From an uncultured Clostridia bacterium (GTDB lineage Bacteria > Bacillota > Clostridia > Christensenellales > CAG-917): a stretch of DNA of 64,000 nt. Below are positions 25,892 to 34,753 of the stretch, piece after piece. The stretch is taken from positions 62,001-126,000 of the forward strand of contig CAKQUX010000003.1 in assembly GCA_934277645.1 (NCBI GenBank), in the 5' to 3' direction. Position numbers and translations under genes: made by a program. The notes under the pieces were generated by a model. That model had not been told where the DNA came from, did no database searches, and saw only the letters and a list, made by a program, of their open reading frames with translations. The first letter of the stretch is position 1, and every line of letters begins with the position of its first letter.

Positions 25892-27139
25892 ATGAATTAT
25901 AACGACGCGGTAAGTTTTATAACAGCCAAAAGCAAGTTCGGCAGTAAATTCGGACTTGACACCATAAAGAGACTACTTTCGGAAATAGGCAATCCTGAGG
26001 ACAAATTGAAATTCGTGCATATCGCAGGAACAAACGGAAAAGGCTCGACGCTTTGCTATTTGTCGTCGATTTTGATTTGCGCAGGCTATAAAGTGGGAAG
26101 TTATTCTTCACCGTCGGTGTTTTCATACAACGAACGATTTATGATAGGCATGAATCCTATCGGCGACGACGAAGTGGCGCGTCTTCTGACAACCGTTATC
26201 GAGGCAGCGGAAAGAATAAAGCAAGAAGGCTATGAAGCAACGGCTTTTGAAATAGAGACGGCGGCGGCATTTTTATGCTTTTTGGAAAACGGTTGCGATA
26301 TATGTGTCATTGAAACGGGGCTCGGCGGAAGGCTTGACGCAACGAATGCGGTAAAAAACAAATTGCTTGCCGTCATAACGGAAATAGGGCTTGACCATTG
26401 CCAAATTTTGGGAAATGATTTAACTTCTATTGCAAAGGAAAAACTTGCCATTGCCGACGGCGTGCCGCTTTGCACGGTTATGCAAAAAAAAGAGATAATG
26501 CCGCTATTTTTAAATCATCTTATGACGTACTTTGCAATGGACTACGAGCCGCTCGAAAGCTCGCTTGACGGACAGCTTTTTACGTTCGAGGGCGAAGATT
26601 ATTTTATAAGATTGCTCGGTGACCATCAGATTCAGAATGCGTCGCTTGCCGTTCTTGCCGCAAAAGTGCTTAACGATTCGGGCGTGTTTATAAGTATGGA
26701 CGCAAGGCACTTAGGACTTATCGAAGCTGTTTGGCACGGACGGTTTGAAATTATAAGAAAAAAAGACAACGTATTCGTTCTTGACGGCGCTCACAATAAA
26801 GACGGCGCGGAAGCGCTAGCTAAGACGGTTAAGAAATATTTTGCAGGTGAAAAAGTGGGCGGAGTAGTTGCAACGTTCGCCGACAAAGATTATCACGCAA
26901 CGCTGAAAGAGTTCGCATCCTGCTTCGACGAAATCAAAGCCGTCGATGCAGTCGGCGACAGGTCGCTTGATAAAAATACGCTTTATAAGGAAGCGTCGCG
27001 TCTTGTAAAGGCAAGCGTGGGAGAAAATTTATTAGACGGCATAAGCGATATGGCAAAACGCTACAAAACGGTCGTGATTTGCGGCACGCTGTCGGTGTTA
27101 AAAGATGCAAGGAGCATAATAGACGGTTATGATAAATAA
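25892..27139 (+). CDS. folC: Dihydrofolate synthase / folylpolyglutamate synthase
   Basis: Adds glutamate to dihydropteroate and to folates. 415 residues. The P-loop IAGTNGKGST (44-53) carries the Mur-ligase-like ATP site; later ETGLGGRLDATN and the LDGAHNKDGAEAL motif identify FolC. The ribosome site is GAGG. It is the first gene of the folate operon and overlaps folE by 11 bp. Confidence 0.93.
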   Translation: MNYNDAVSFITAKSKFGSKFGLDTIKRLLSEIGNPEDKLKFVHIAGTNGKGSTLCYLSSILICAGYKVGSYSSPSVFSYNERFMIGMNPIGDDEVARLLTTVIEAAERIKQEGYEATAFEIETAAAFLCFLENGCDICVIETGLGGRLDATNAVKNKLLAVITEIGLDHCQILGNDLTSIAKEKLAIADGVPLCTVMQKKEIMPLFLNHLMTYFAMDYEPLESSLDGQLFTFEGEDYFIRLLGDHQIQNASLAVLAAKVLNDSGVFISMDARHLGLIEAVWHGRFEIIRKKDNVFVLDGAHNKDGAEALAKTVKKYFAGEKVGGVVATFADKDYHATLKEFASCFDEIKAVDAVGDRSLDKNTLYKEASRLVKASVGENLLDGISDMAKRYKTVVICGTLSVLKDARSIIDGYDK

Positions 27140-27680
27140 AGAGAAAATCGAAAAAGCGATAGAAATGCTTTTAGAAGCTATCGGCGAAAATCCCGAAAGA
27201 GAAGGACTTAAAGAAACGCCGAACAGAGTGGCAAGGGCTTATGAAGAGCTTTTGTCCGGTTATGAACAATCGGCAAGCGAACATTTGTCAAAGACTTTCG
27301 ATTCGCCGAGCGGAGAGCTTGTCCTTGAAAAGGATATAGCTTTTTCGTCTACTTGCGAGCATCATTTAATGCCGTTTTTCGGCAAAGTGGCAATAGCGTA
27401 TATTCCGAACGGCAAAGTTGTGGGAATTTCCAAACTCGCGCGCACGGTCGAAGTTTATGCAAAACGTCTGCAACTTCAAGAGCGAATGACAGACCAGATT
27501 TGTGAAGCGGTGTTTAAGTCGCTTGACGCAAAGGGCGTAATGGTAGTTTGCGAAGGCGAGCATACTTGTATGACTTGTCGCGGAATCAAAAAACCCGGCA
27601 CGAGGGTTTTGTCGTATGCGATAAGGGGCGAAGTTGACGCCGAACTTAAAAATACGATTTTAACTTTGGTCACAAAATAG
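27129..27680 (+). CDS. folE: GTP cyclohydrolase I
   Basis: Converts GTP to dihydroneopterin triphosphate. 183 residues, normal size. Zinc ligands and active-site residues appear in STCEHHLMPFFGK (C76, H78, H79) and CMTCRGIKKPGT (C147, C150). The start lies within folC. A dedicated dihydroneopterin triphosphate pyrophosphatase gene is not seen nearby. Confidence 0.95.
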   Translation: MINKEKIEKAIEMLLEAIGENPEREGLKETPNRVARAYEELLSGYEQSASEHLSKTFDSPSGELVLEKDIAFSSTCEHHLMPFFGKVAIAYIPNGKVVGISKLARTVEVYAKRLQLQERMTDQICEAVFKSLDAKGVMVVCEGEHTCMTCRGIKKPGTRVLSYAIRGEVDAELKNTILTLVTK

Positions 27681-27819
27681 TTTCGGTTGAACAAACGTTT
27701 AAAAGCCATTTGCGAAATGCAAAATAACCAAACGAAAACAATTAAACGCAAGACAATTAAACAAAAGCGATTAAACGAAAAATATCGAAAAGAAATAAAA
27801 ACAAAAGTACAACGACTAT

Positions 27820-28602
27820 ATGAATATTAAAGGCATAGATTTTTCAAACGGGTCGCATATAATGGCGATTGTAAATTTAACGCCCGACAGTTTCTTTTCA
27901 GGAAGTCGAGCGACGGCAGACAATGTTTTTAACGTCATAGAAAAGGCGATTGAAGACGGCGCGGAAATGATTGACTTAGGTGCTATGAGTACTCGTCCTA
28001 ATCACATAGTGATATCTGCCGAAGAAGAGATAAAAAGACTTAAACCGCTTGGCGAAATAGTGAAAAGGTTTAACGTTCCGATCTCGGTCGATACGGATAA
28101 ACCCGAAGTTGCCGAATATGCATTAAACTGCGGTGCGGATATGATAAACGACGTCTGGGGACTTATGCACGAGGGTATGGCAAGAACAGTTGCGGCGCAC
28201 GACGCGGCGGTCTGCATTATGCACAACCAAAACGGCACCGAGTATCGCGATTTGTTCGGCGATATAGATAAGTTTTTTGAAAGGCAAATCGAAGTAGCCT
28301 TAAAAGCGGGCATATCGAAAGATAAAATTTGCCTTGACGCCGGCATAGGTTTTGGGAAAACCAAGGAACAAAACTTTGAAGTTTTGAACGGATATGAGCA
28401 TTTTCACAAATTCGGTTATCCGCTCTTAATCGGAGTTTCGAGAAAATCTATGTTCGGCGGCGACGTAAGCGAAAGACTTAAACCTACGCTCGAGGCAACC
28501 GAACTTGCCGTTCGCAAGGGAATAAATATCATAAGAATACACGATGTTGCCGAAAACGTTGCGGCAAAGGAGAGAGCGATTGCAAGGCTCGATAAAAATT
28601 GA
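27820..28602 (+). CDS. folP: Dihydropteroate synthase
   Basis: Joins p-aminobenzoate to hydroxymethyldihydropterin pyrophosphate; the sulfonamide target. 260 residues. NLTPDSFF near the N-terminus, LDAGIGFGKTKEQN, the SRKSMFG segment and the final RIHDV are all present. The usual GGESTRP loop reads GAMSTRP here, a change in a substrate-binding loop. No Shine-Dalgarno lies before the ATG; the 139-nt spacer after folE is A-rich, T-poor and carries three AATTAAAC-type repeats. It overlaps folBK by 23 bp. Confidence 0.92.
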   Translation: MNIKGIDFSNGSHIMAIVNLTPDSFFSGSRATADNVFNVIEKAIEDGAEMIDLGAMSTRPNHIVISAEEEIKRLKPLGEIVKRFNVPISVDTDKPEVAEYALNCGADMINDVWGLMHEGMARTVAAHDAAVCIMHNQNGTEYRDLFGDIDKFFERQIEVALKAGISKDKICLDAGIGFGKTKEQNFEVLNGYEHFHKFGYPLLIGVSRKSMFGGDVSERLKPTLEATELAVRKGINIIRIHDVAENVAAKERAIARLDKN

Positions 28603-29404
28603 AGGAATAACGGTTTTTGCAAAACACGGGTGTTTTGACTTTGAAAAGACGAACGAGCAAAAGTTTGTCGTTTCGTTGCGCCTTAATGCGGATTTTGGCA
28701 AGGCTATGCGGTCTGACGATTTGAACTTTACCGTAGATTACGGCGTAGTTACGTCGATTGTCGTCGACACGGTGAAGAACAATTCGTTTAATCTCATCGA
28801 GAAACTCGCATACGAAACAGCGATTTCGGTGGGGAAGAAGTACCCCGTTTTGGATGAAATCGAAATTACGGTTTCAAAACCCGACGCGCCGATTGACGCC
28901 GAGTTTTCAAACGTTTCTTTTTCAACGACGTTGAAAAAACACACTGCCTATTTGTCGCTCGGCAGTAGCGACGGCGATAGAAGCGGCTATCTCGATTTTG
29001 CGACCGACGAGCTTAAAAATATAGGAAACGTTGTTGCGGTTTCTTCTAAATATGCGACAAAGCCATACGGCGGAGTTGCTATAAACGAATTTTTAAACTC
29101 GGCAGTAAAAATTCAAACGTTTTACAATCCGAGCGAGCTGCTTGAACTTTTGCATAAAATCGAAGAAAAAGCAGGAAGAACAAGGGATATCAGATGGGGC
29201 GACAGAACGCTCGACGTGGATATAATTGCCTACGACGATTTAGTTTTTGAAACGAAAAAACTCACCGTTCCGCACGCCGACTATTTTAACAGAGAATTCG
29301 TGCTTATACCGTTAAAGGAAATAGAGCCGAGTTTTGTTTGCCCTAAAACGAAACGCCCGATTGACGAAATGATAAAGGCGTTAGACGATAAAACGCGCAA
29401 ATAA
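28580..29404 (+). CDS. folBK: Fused dihydroneopterin aldolase and HPPK
   Basis: 274 residues, two enzymes in one chain. Residues about 3-115 are dihydroneopterin aldolase (VFAKHGCFDFEKTNEQKF; later the TVSKPDAP end), and about 118-274 are 6-hydroxymethyl-dihydropterin pyrophosphokinase, with YLSLGSSDGDR at its start and the signature RWGDRTLDVDIIAYDD. The start is TTG at 28580: AAAGGAG lies seven bases upstream and no suitable ATG exists; a longer frame would read far into folP. It supplies the substrate for FolP and completes the operon. Confidence 0.9.
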   Translation: MQGSIKIEGITVFAKHGCFDFEKTNEQKFVVSLRLNADFGKAMRSDDLNFTVDYGVVTSIVVDTVKNNSFNLIEKLAYETAISVGKKYPVLDEIEITVSKPDAPIDAEFSNVSFSTTLKKHTAYLSLGSSDGDRSGYLDFATDELKNIGNVVAVSSKYATKPYGGVAINEFLNSAVKIQTFYNPSELLELLHKIEEKAGRTRDIRWGDRTLDVDIIAYDDLVFETKKLTVPHADYFNREFVLIPLKEIEPSFVCPKTKRPIDEMIKALDDKTRK

Positions 29405-29485
29405 AGCATTGTTTTGTTTATATCAGTTGATTTTGAAACGAATATATGTTAAAATCGATTTATAAAATCCTTGGAGGAGAGAAAA

Positions 29486-30019
29486 ATGAAACTTATCATC
29501 AGACAAAAGTATTTTGCTTTGAACGATAACTTTTCGATTTACGACGAAAACAACCAAACTCGCTTCATCGTAAAAGGCGAATGGAGTTTTTTCAAAAAGA
29601 AACTCGTTATTTTTGACGCGCAAGGTGCGCCGTTATATTCCGTCATTTCAAGGTTTACGCTGTTTTTTAGAAAATTCGACGTTGCAATAGGTTACGTTGA
29701 CGGCTTCAATCTTGAAAATCCCGTTGCAAAGTTTAGGGAAGGTTTGCACTGGCCGTTCAGACGCCGCGCCTACTTTGAATTTGTAGACGAAGGCGGCGTA
29801 GCAAGAAAGCTTAAAGTCACGGGTAGCTTTATTGCCTTTAACTGGAAAATAAAAGACAAGTCGCTTCCTAAAGAAGAGCAACTTCTTGCAAAGGTAAACA
29901 AAAAGATTTTTAAGATTGCGGATACCTATACGCTTGAAACTTTCGATGATAAAATCCCTGCCGCATATTATCTTATAATAGGGCTTTTGATTGACACGAT
30001 GCATCATCAAGGTCACTAA
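29486..30019 (+). CDS. LURP-one-related (YxjI-like) protein
   Basis: 177 residues of the LOR/tubby-like beta-barrel fold: KYFALNDNFSIYDENNQTRF, VKGEWSFFKKKLVIFD and a strand pattern through FRKFDVAIGYV. Bacterial members are of unknown function; tubby folds can bind phospholipid. Start at 29486 follows GGAGGAG closely. It lies 80 bp after the folate operon and before a strong terminator, so it may be read through from it. Confidence 0.75.
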   Translation: MKLIIRQKYFALNDNFSIYDENNQTRFIVKGEWSFFKKKLVIFDAQGAPLYSVISRFTLFFRKFDVAIGYVDGFNLENPVAKFREGLHWPFRRRAYFEFVDEGGVARKLKVTGSFIAFNWKIKDKSLPKEEQLLAKVNKKIFKIADTYTLETFDDKIPAAYYLIIGLLIDTMHHQGH

Positions 30020-30118
30020 GCCGAATAAAACAAGTCGGTTTTCAAGTACGTTTATGACGAAAAAAGCAAAACGCTTAGGTTTTTAAAGATTTTGAAAACT
30101 ACCGATTATCGCAATACT

Positions 30119-30157
30119 AAACAGTCTGCATTTTTTAATGTAGATTGTTTTTTATTT
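30119..30157 (+). terminator. Terminator after the LURP-one-related gene
   Basis: A 14-bp stem starting AAACAGTCTGCATT with two wobble pairs, loop TTTT and a long T-rich tail. Confidence 0.8.
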
Positions 30158-30179
30158 TATCTTATAAAAGGTCATTTCG

Positions 30180-30208
30180 TTGACAAAGATTTTTAGTGGT
30201 GATAGACT
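30180..30208 (+). promoter_or_regulatory. Promoter for the transketolase pair
   Basis: TTGACA-N17-TAGACT, with the ribosome site AGAGG before the ATG at 30233. Confidence 0.6.
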
Positions 30209-30232
30209 AAATTAAGACTAAAGAGGTACGTT

Positions 30233-31042
30233 ATGGATTTACGAGAGATATGCAAAGATATAAGAATCGACACCCTTAAATGTATCGGCTCAATCGGAGT
30301 CGGACATATCGGCGGAAGTTTGTCTATCGTTGAAATTTTGGCAAGTTTATATTTTAAGCACATGAAAGTCGACCCTAAAAATCCTAAAATGGAAGGCAGG
30401 GACAGACTTATTGTTTCAAAGGGACACGCAGGTCCTGTCGTTTATGCAACTCTTGCAAATCGCGGATATTTTGATAAAGATTTACTTTTGACTTTAAACA
30501 AAGCGGGAACGCTTTTGCCGAGTCATTGCGATATGAACAAAACTCCGGGTATCGATATGACGACGGGCAGTTTGGGACAAGGTTTTTCTTGCGCAGTCGG
30601 CGTAGCGCTCGGCAGTCGCCTTAAAAAGGACGGAGCAACCGTTTATGCGATTATCGGCGACGGCGAAAGCCAAGAAGGTCAAATTTGGGAAGCCGCTATG
30701 TATGCTTCGCAAGCTAAACTTAACAATCTTATCGCATTCACCGATTACAACAGAATGCAAATCGACGGCAACACAGACGATATCAACTCGCTCGAACCGT
30801 TGGACAAAAAATGGGAGAGTTTCGGCTGGAATACAATCGTCATCGACGGACACGACCTTGACCAAATCGACGCGGCAATTTTAAACGCAAAAAGTCAGGA
30901 CAAACCTACGATGATAATAGCAAAAACCATAAAGGGTAAGGGCGTTAAGAGTATCGAAGAAAAGGGCTTTGCCTGCCACAGTTTGTCGCTTAGCGTTGAA
31001 GTCGTCGAAGCGGCTATCGAAGAGATAAGGAGGGCAAACTAA
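30233..31042 (+). CDS. Transketolase, N-terminal (ThDP-binding) subunit
   Basis: 269 residues. It carries the ThDP-binding half: GSIGVGHIGGSLSIVEILASLY, SKGHAGPVVYATL, and GDGESQEGQIWEAAMYASQ followed by DYNRMQIDG. In split transketolases this chain works with the C-terminal subunit in the pentose phosphate pathway. The stop overlaps the partner start by 1 base (TAATG). Confidence 0.93.
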   Translation: MDLREICKDIRIDTLKCIGSIGVGHIGGSLSIVEILASLYFKHMKVDPKNPKMEGRDRLIVSKGHAGPVVYATLANRGYFDKDLLLTLNKAGTLLPSHCDMNKTPGIDMTTGSLGQGFSCAVGVALGSRLKKDGATVYAIIGDGESQEGQIWEAAMYASQAKLNNLIAFTDYNRMQIDGNTDDINSLEPLDKKWESFGWNTIVIDGHDLDQIDAAILNAKSQDKPTMIIAKTIKGKGVKSIEEKGFACHSLSLSVEVVEAAIEEIRRAN

Positions 31043-31968
31043 TGGAAATGCGTGAAGTCTTTATCGGCGAACTTTCAAAAATGATGGAAAAGGACGACAG
31101 AATCGTTGTGCTTGACGCAGACCTTTCAAACTGCATTAAGTCGGGTCCTATTCATAAAGCTTTCCCTGACCGCGCTTTCAACGTGGGCATTGCGGAACAG
31201 AATATGGTTTCTATTGCGGCAGGACTTAGCAGTTACGGTTTCAAGCCGTTTGTTTCGTCTTTCTCGCCGTTTGCTACAAGACGAGTATGCGACCAAATTA
31301 CGCTTTCTTGTCTTTATGCCAAACAAAACGTAAAAATCGTCGGAACCGACCCCGGTATAAGCGCTGAAATCAACGGCGGCACTCATATGGGTATGGAAGA
31401 CATCGGAACTCTTCGTTCTATTGCAGACATTGTCATTTTCGAGCCTGTCGACGAAGTGCAACTTAAAGCCGCTATGCCGAGTATCGTTGCATACGACGGA
31501 ACTATGTATATAAGACTTTTCAGAAAGACGCTCGACAAAGTGTTTGACGAAAGCACCTATAAGTTCGACCTTTTCAAAGCCGACGTAATTAAAGAAGGCA
31601 AAGACATTACTATTTGTTGCAGCGGAATTATGGTGCAGGAAACGATGAAAGCAAACGAGATTTTGGAAAAAGAAGGAATCTCCTGCGAAATCATCAACGT
31701 GCATACGATTAAACCGATTGACGGTAAAACCATTGTCGAAAGCGCAAAGAAAACGGGCGCGGTTTTGACTTGTGAAAACCACGAAATTATCGGCGGATTG
31801 TATAGCGCAGTCAGCGAAGTTCTTGCAAAAGAATGTCCGACAAAAATGGACGCAATCGGCGTGCCTAATTGCTTCGGCGAAGTCGGGAAAATGCCTTATC
31901 TCAAAGAGATTTACAAGATGAGAGCAGAGGACATCGTGGCAAAAGTTAAGGAAATGATTAAAAAATAA
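31042..31968 (+). CDS. Transketolase, C-terminal subunit
   Basis: 308 residues, the pyrimidine-binding and C-terminal domains: VVLDADLSNC, VGIAEQNMVSIAAGLSSYG with the catalytic glutamate, then TDPGISAEINGGTHMGMEDIG. Together with the preceding gene it forms the complete enzyme. Related split enzymes also include DXS-like sequences, but the arrangement fits transketolase. Confidence 0.93.
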   Translation: MEMREVFIGELSKMMEKDDRIVVLDADLSNCIKSGPIHKAFPDRAFNVGIAEQNMVSIAAGLSSYGFKPFVSSFSPFATRRVCDQITLSCLYAKQNVKIVGTDPGISAEINGGTHMGMEDIGTLRSIADIVIFEPVDEVQLKAAMPSIVAYDGTMYIRLFRKTLDKVFDESTYKFDLFKADVIKEGKDITICCSGIMVQETMKANEILEKEGISCEIINVHTIKPIDGKTIVESAKKTGAVLTCENHEIIGGLYSAVSEVLAKECPTKMDAIGVPNCFGEVGKMPYLKEIYKMRAEDIVAKVKEMIKK

Positions 31969-32035
31969 TCGTTCGTTTAGAATAAAGCGAAAATTGAAAA
32001 ATAAAATCGAAAACGAAAATTAAATTTCGACATTA

Positions 32036-32066
32036 AAAAGAGCGTAGGGTTTACCTACGCTCTTTT
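32036..32066. terminator. Terminator after the transketolase genes
   Basis: A 13-bp stem AAAAGAGCGTAGG/CCTACGCTCTTTT with loop GTTTA. Symmetric A/T tracts let it work in both directions. Confidence 0.85.
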
Positions 32067-32302
32067 AATTTAAATGTTTGCGAACAAATTAGTTCTTATG
32101 GATTTTAATCGGCAAGTTTAGTCATTAGGTTTAGCCGATTAAAGATAGCAGACAGTAAGCTCGGACTATAAACTTAAACGTCAAGCGTTGAACCGTTATA
32201 CTCTATGTTAGCAGACAGTAAGTTTAATAATAAATTTAAACCATATTCTTGGCAATAAACCTAAACGACGTGGCAAACGATAATAGGTTAAACGACTTGG
32301 TT
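32067..32302. repeat. Spacer with a 14-bp direct repeat 63 bp apart
   Basis: TAGCAGACAGTAAG occurs at 32146-32159 and 32209-32222. An inverted pair TAATCGGC/GCCGATTA (32106-32113, 32134-32141) precedes it. No gene seen. Confidence 0.55.
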
Positions 32303-33220
32303 TTAGTTTTTCAATCTTTTATCGTCGCCTTCGATTTCTTTTTCGACGGCGTAAGATTTGGCAAAAAGTCTACTGAAAAAGCGTTCGCCGTATCTTTCTA
32401 CAATCTGATTGTGATTTAGATTTGTCGTAACGATAGTGTGTTTTTTGTGACTTATTCTTTCCGAAATTATAAGCAACAAATATTCGGCGGTGACGTTTTG
32501 AAGTTTTGTTTCCGTGCCGAGGTCGTCTATGATAAGCAAGTCGCTCTCCAAGAAATCATCAAGCATTCCGTCGCGCTCAACAAGGTTAGACGTGTGATAT
32601 TTAAGGCATCTTTGTACTATTTCAAAAGCGGAATAGAACAAAACGCCATAGCCTTTTTCGAGTACGCCGTTTGCGATACAACTTGCCATAAACGTTTTGC
32701 CCGAACCTGCCTGACCTCTTAAAATAAGATTTAAAGTTTTTTGCGGCGGAAATTTGTCAATGAAAGTTTTTACAAACCGCAAATGATTTTCGTCGGTTTC
32801 GTTTTTGACAACAAAGTCCGAAACTTTAAATTTTGCAAGTTCGCTTATTGCCGAGGACTTAGTGAGTAGCTTCTCATAAAGTTTTTTTGTACAATCGCAA
32901 AGCTCGCCGTTTATCATTCCCGTGTCGTGACATTTAGTGCAGTTGTATTTAACGTCGAAGTCGCTTTCGGTGTATCCGTTTTGTTTTAACGCGGTTAAAT
33001 AGTCTGCTTTTGCGGCGTTAATTTCTTTTTCAAGGTTAGACTGAATTCCGAATGCTTCAGCTTTGATTTGGTCAAGCTCAAGCGTTTTCAATTCCTCATA
33101 AGTTTCGTTTATTTCGGGAATCGAAAAAGCCTTTTCTTGCGTGTCGTCGGCTTTTTTAAGCTCGGCAATTCTCTTTGCTTTTATTGTGTCAATAGCAAGT
33201 TTTAATACGTCTTTTCTCAT
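32303..33220 (-). CDS. dnaI: DnaC/DnaI-like helicase loader ATPase
   Basis: 305 residues. An N-terminal zinc-binding region (CTKCHDTGMINGELCDC) is followed by an AAA+ domain with Walker A GQAGSGKT and Walker B LLIIDDLGTE. It loads the replicative helicase at origins or stalled forks. Start codon overlaps the end of the upstream dnaD-like gene by 4 bp, the usual dnaD/B-dnaI arrangement in Firmicutes. Confidence 0.87.
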   Translation of the reverse strand: MRKDVLKLAIDTIKAKRIAELKKADDTQEKAFSIPEINETYEELKTLELDQIKAEAFGIQSNLEKEINAAKADYLTALKQNGYTESDFDVKYNCTKCHDTGMINGELCDCTKKLYEKLLTKSSAISELAKFKVSDFVVKNETDENHLRFVKTFIDKFPPQKTLNLILRGQAGSGKTFMASCIANGVLEKGYGVLFYSAFEIVQRCLKYHTSNLVERDGMLDDFLESDLLIIDDLGTETKLQNVTAEYLLLIISERISHKKHTIVTTNLNHNQIVERYGERFFSRLFAKSYAVEKEIEGDDKRLKN

Positions 33221-34659
33221 TCGATATCACTTCCGTCAAAGTTTTTACTGTTATTAAATATTGTAGCAAGTTCTTCCTTTGTATATTCTCGCATATCGTA
33301 GTCGAAACGAGGCTTAGCGGCAGGGCTTTCGGCAGGCTTGAAGGTTTTTGCCTTTTCCACGGTGTCGATGCCTTTTTGTTTGTAACTCGCAAGAAGTTGA
33401 TTGATGTATTTAATGGGATAGGTTTTTCCGGCGGCTTGTTCGGCGGCATAGTTTATCATATCTTTTGAAAATCCCCAAGTAGATTCCCAAATTCTGAAAT
33501 ATTCTCTGTCACTGTTTATGATGCCTCTGATTTCGCCCGATTTTGCAAGTATTTCCTTTATGTTTTCGTCGTTTGACAACAACTTGTCTATATAGCTGTT
33601 TATGCCGTCTACCGTCATAATGCCCATAGCGTGGAATTTGTCGACCATAGCGTTCATTCCGCTAAGATTTTTAACGCCCGACACGAAGCAGTAGTGCGCG
33701 ATTTTTAAAAGCGTTTCTTCGTCAAAGCCTTTTTCAGTCCACGGGACGGTGTAGGTTTCTATTACGTTGTCGAGCGATTCGTAAAACACGCCGAGAGTTT
33801 TATTTATTTTTATTGCAAGGTTATAAAGATTTTCACGTCTTGCGAGATAATCTTTCATTTGGTTTTCGGTGTAGATTGCAAGGCGATAATATTCGTCGAG
33901 AGTAGAGTCGAGTTTCTTGAAAGTTTTGCTCTTTATATGCTTTGCAAGATAGACTATTGCGGAAATTTCATAACCCCAGTTTTTCGTCCACTTTAAAAGC
34001 ATTTGTTTTTCTTCGAGTTCCGCTCCGCCTTTTCTGTTCAAGGCTTTAAGCACGGCGCGCATATCTTCCGACTGCGTTTCATACTCGTTAAGTTTGTTTT
34101 CGACGTCGTCAACCGTAAGTACGCCGTCAGCCACCCACGACCTTGCGACCGTCAGAATATAAGGGTAGCGCACGGTGACGCCTTTAAGGTTTATGCAATA
34201 TTGTACCACCATCAAAAGTGCGTTTTGCTCCATATGCGAACCGTCTAAAAAGTTGTAATATTCGTTATATTCGTTAGGCGTGAGCATTCTATCGGGAAAA
34301 AGTTTTTGGAGCCCCGCATTGAAATCGGCAAATTTTTCCGATTTGTATTTTTTTATCGGTTTTAAGTTTTGTTTGAAAGCCAAATATTTAATTTCAAGCG
34401 GAGAGCGTGATATTATTTCTACAAGCCCGTTATCCTGCCAAAAAACAAATGCCGAAACTATTTCGTCCGACGTCATATCAAGAACTTTAGTCATAAGCTC
34501 GAAACTGTTTTCGTCCGTTTTGGCGTTGCACAAAAACAGTCCGTAAAGATAGACCTTAATTTGTTTCTCGTCGGCGTATGGCATATACTCGCTCAAAAAC
34601 AGGTTGTCCACCATCGTGAAACTTTCAATCAGATATTCGTTTGAAAATTTGCAAATCAT
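33217..34659 (-). CDS. DnaD-domain replication initiation protein
   Basis: 480 residues. The DnaB/DnaD-like N-terminal winged-helix region is weakly visible (VDNLFLSEYMPYADEKQIKVYLYGLFLC), and DnaD-type repeats follow, including FFRIWEST-like YFRIWESTWGFSKDMINYAAEQA near the end, with the YIN pattern in YPIKYINQLLASYKQKG. It works with the downstream helicase loader in primosome assembly. Gene symbol is not assigned because DnaB and DnaD roles differ between lineages. Confidence 0.82.
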   Translation of the reverse strand: MICKFSNEYLIESFTMVDNLFLSEYMPYADEKQIKVYLYGLFLCNAKTDENSFELMTKVLDMTSDEIVSAFVFWQDNGLVEIISRSPLEIKYLAFKQNLKPIKKYKSEKFADFNAGLQKLFPDRMLTPNEYNEYYNFLDGSHMEQNALLMVVQYCINLKGVTVRYPYILTVARSWVADGVLTVDDVENKLNEYETQSEDMRAVLKALNRKGGAELEEKQMLLKWTKNWGYEISAIVYLAKHIKSKTFKKLDSTLDEYYRLAIYTENQMKDYLARRENLYNLAIKINKTLGVFYESLDNVIETYTVPWTEKGFDEETLLKIAHYCFVSGVKNLSGMNAMVDKFHAMGIMTVDGINSYIDKLLSNDENIKEILAKSGEIRGIINSDREYFRIWESTWGFSKDMINYAAEQAAGKTYPIKYINQLLASYKQKGIDTVEKAKTFKPAESPAAKPRFDYDMREYTKEELATIFNNSKNFDGSDIE

Positions 34660-34753
34660 AATTTTTTTTCCTTAGTCGATTATAATAGCTTAGCACAAAA
34701 AGCCGAGTTTTTAAAGAGATTTTAAAAAATAGTCGGCTAAATTTGCAACGAAT

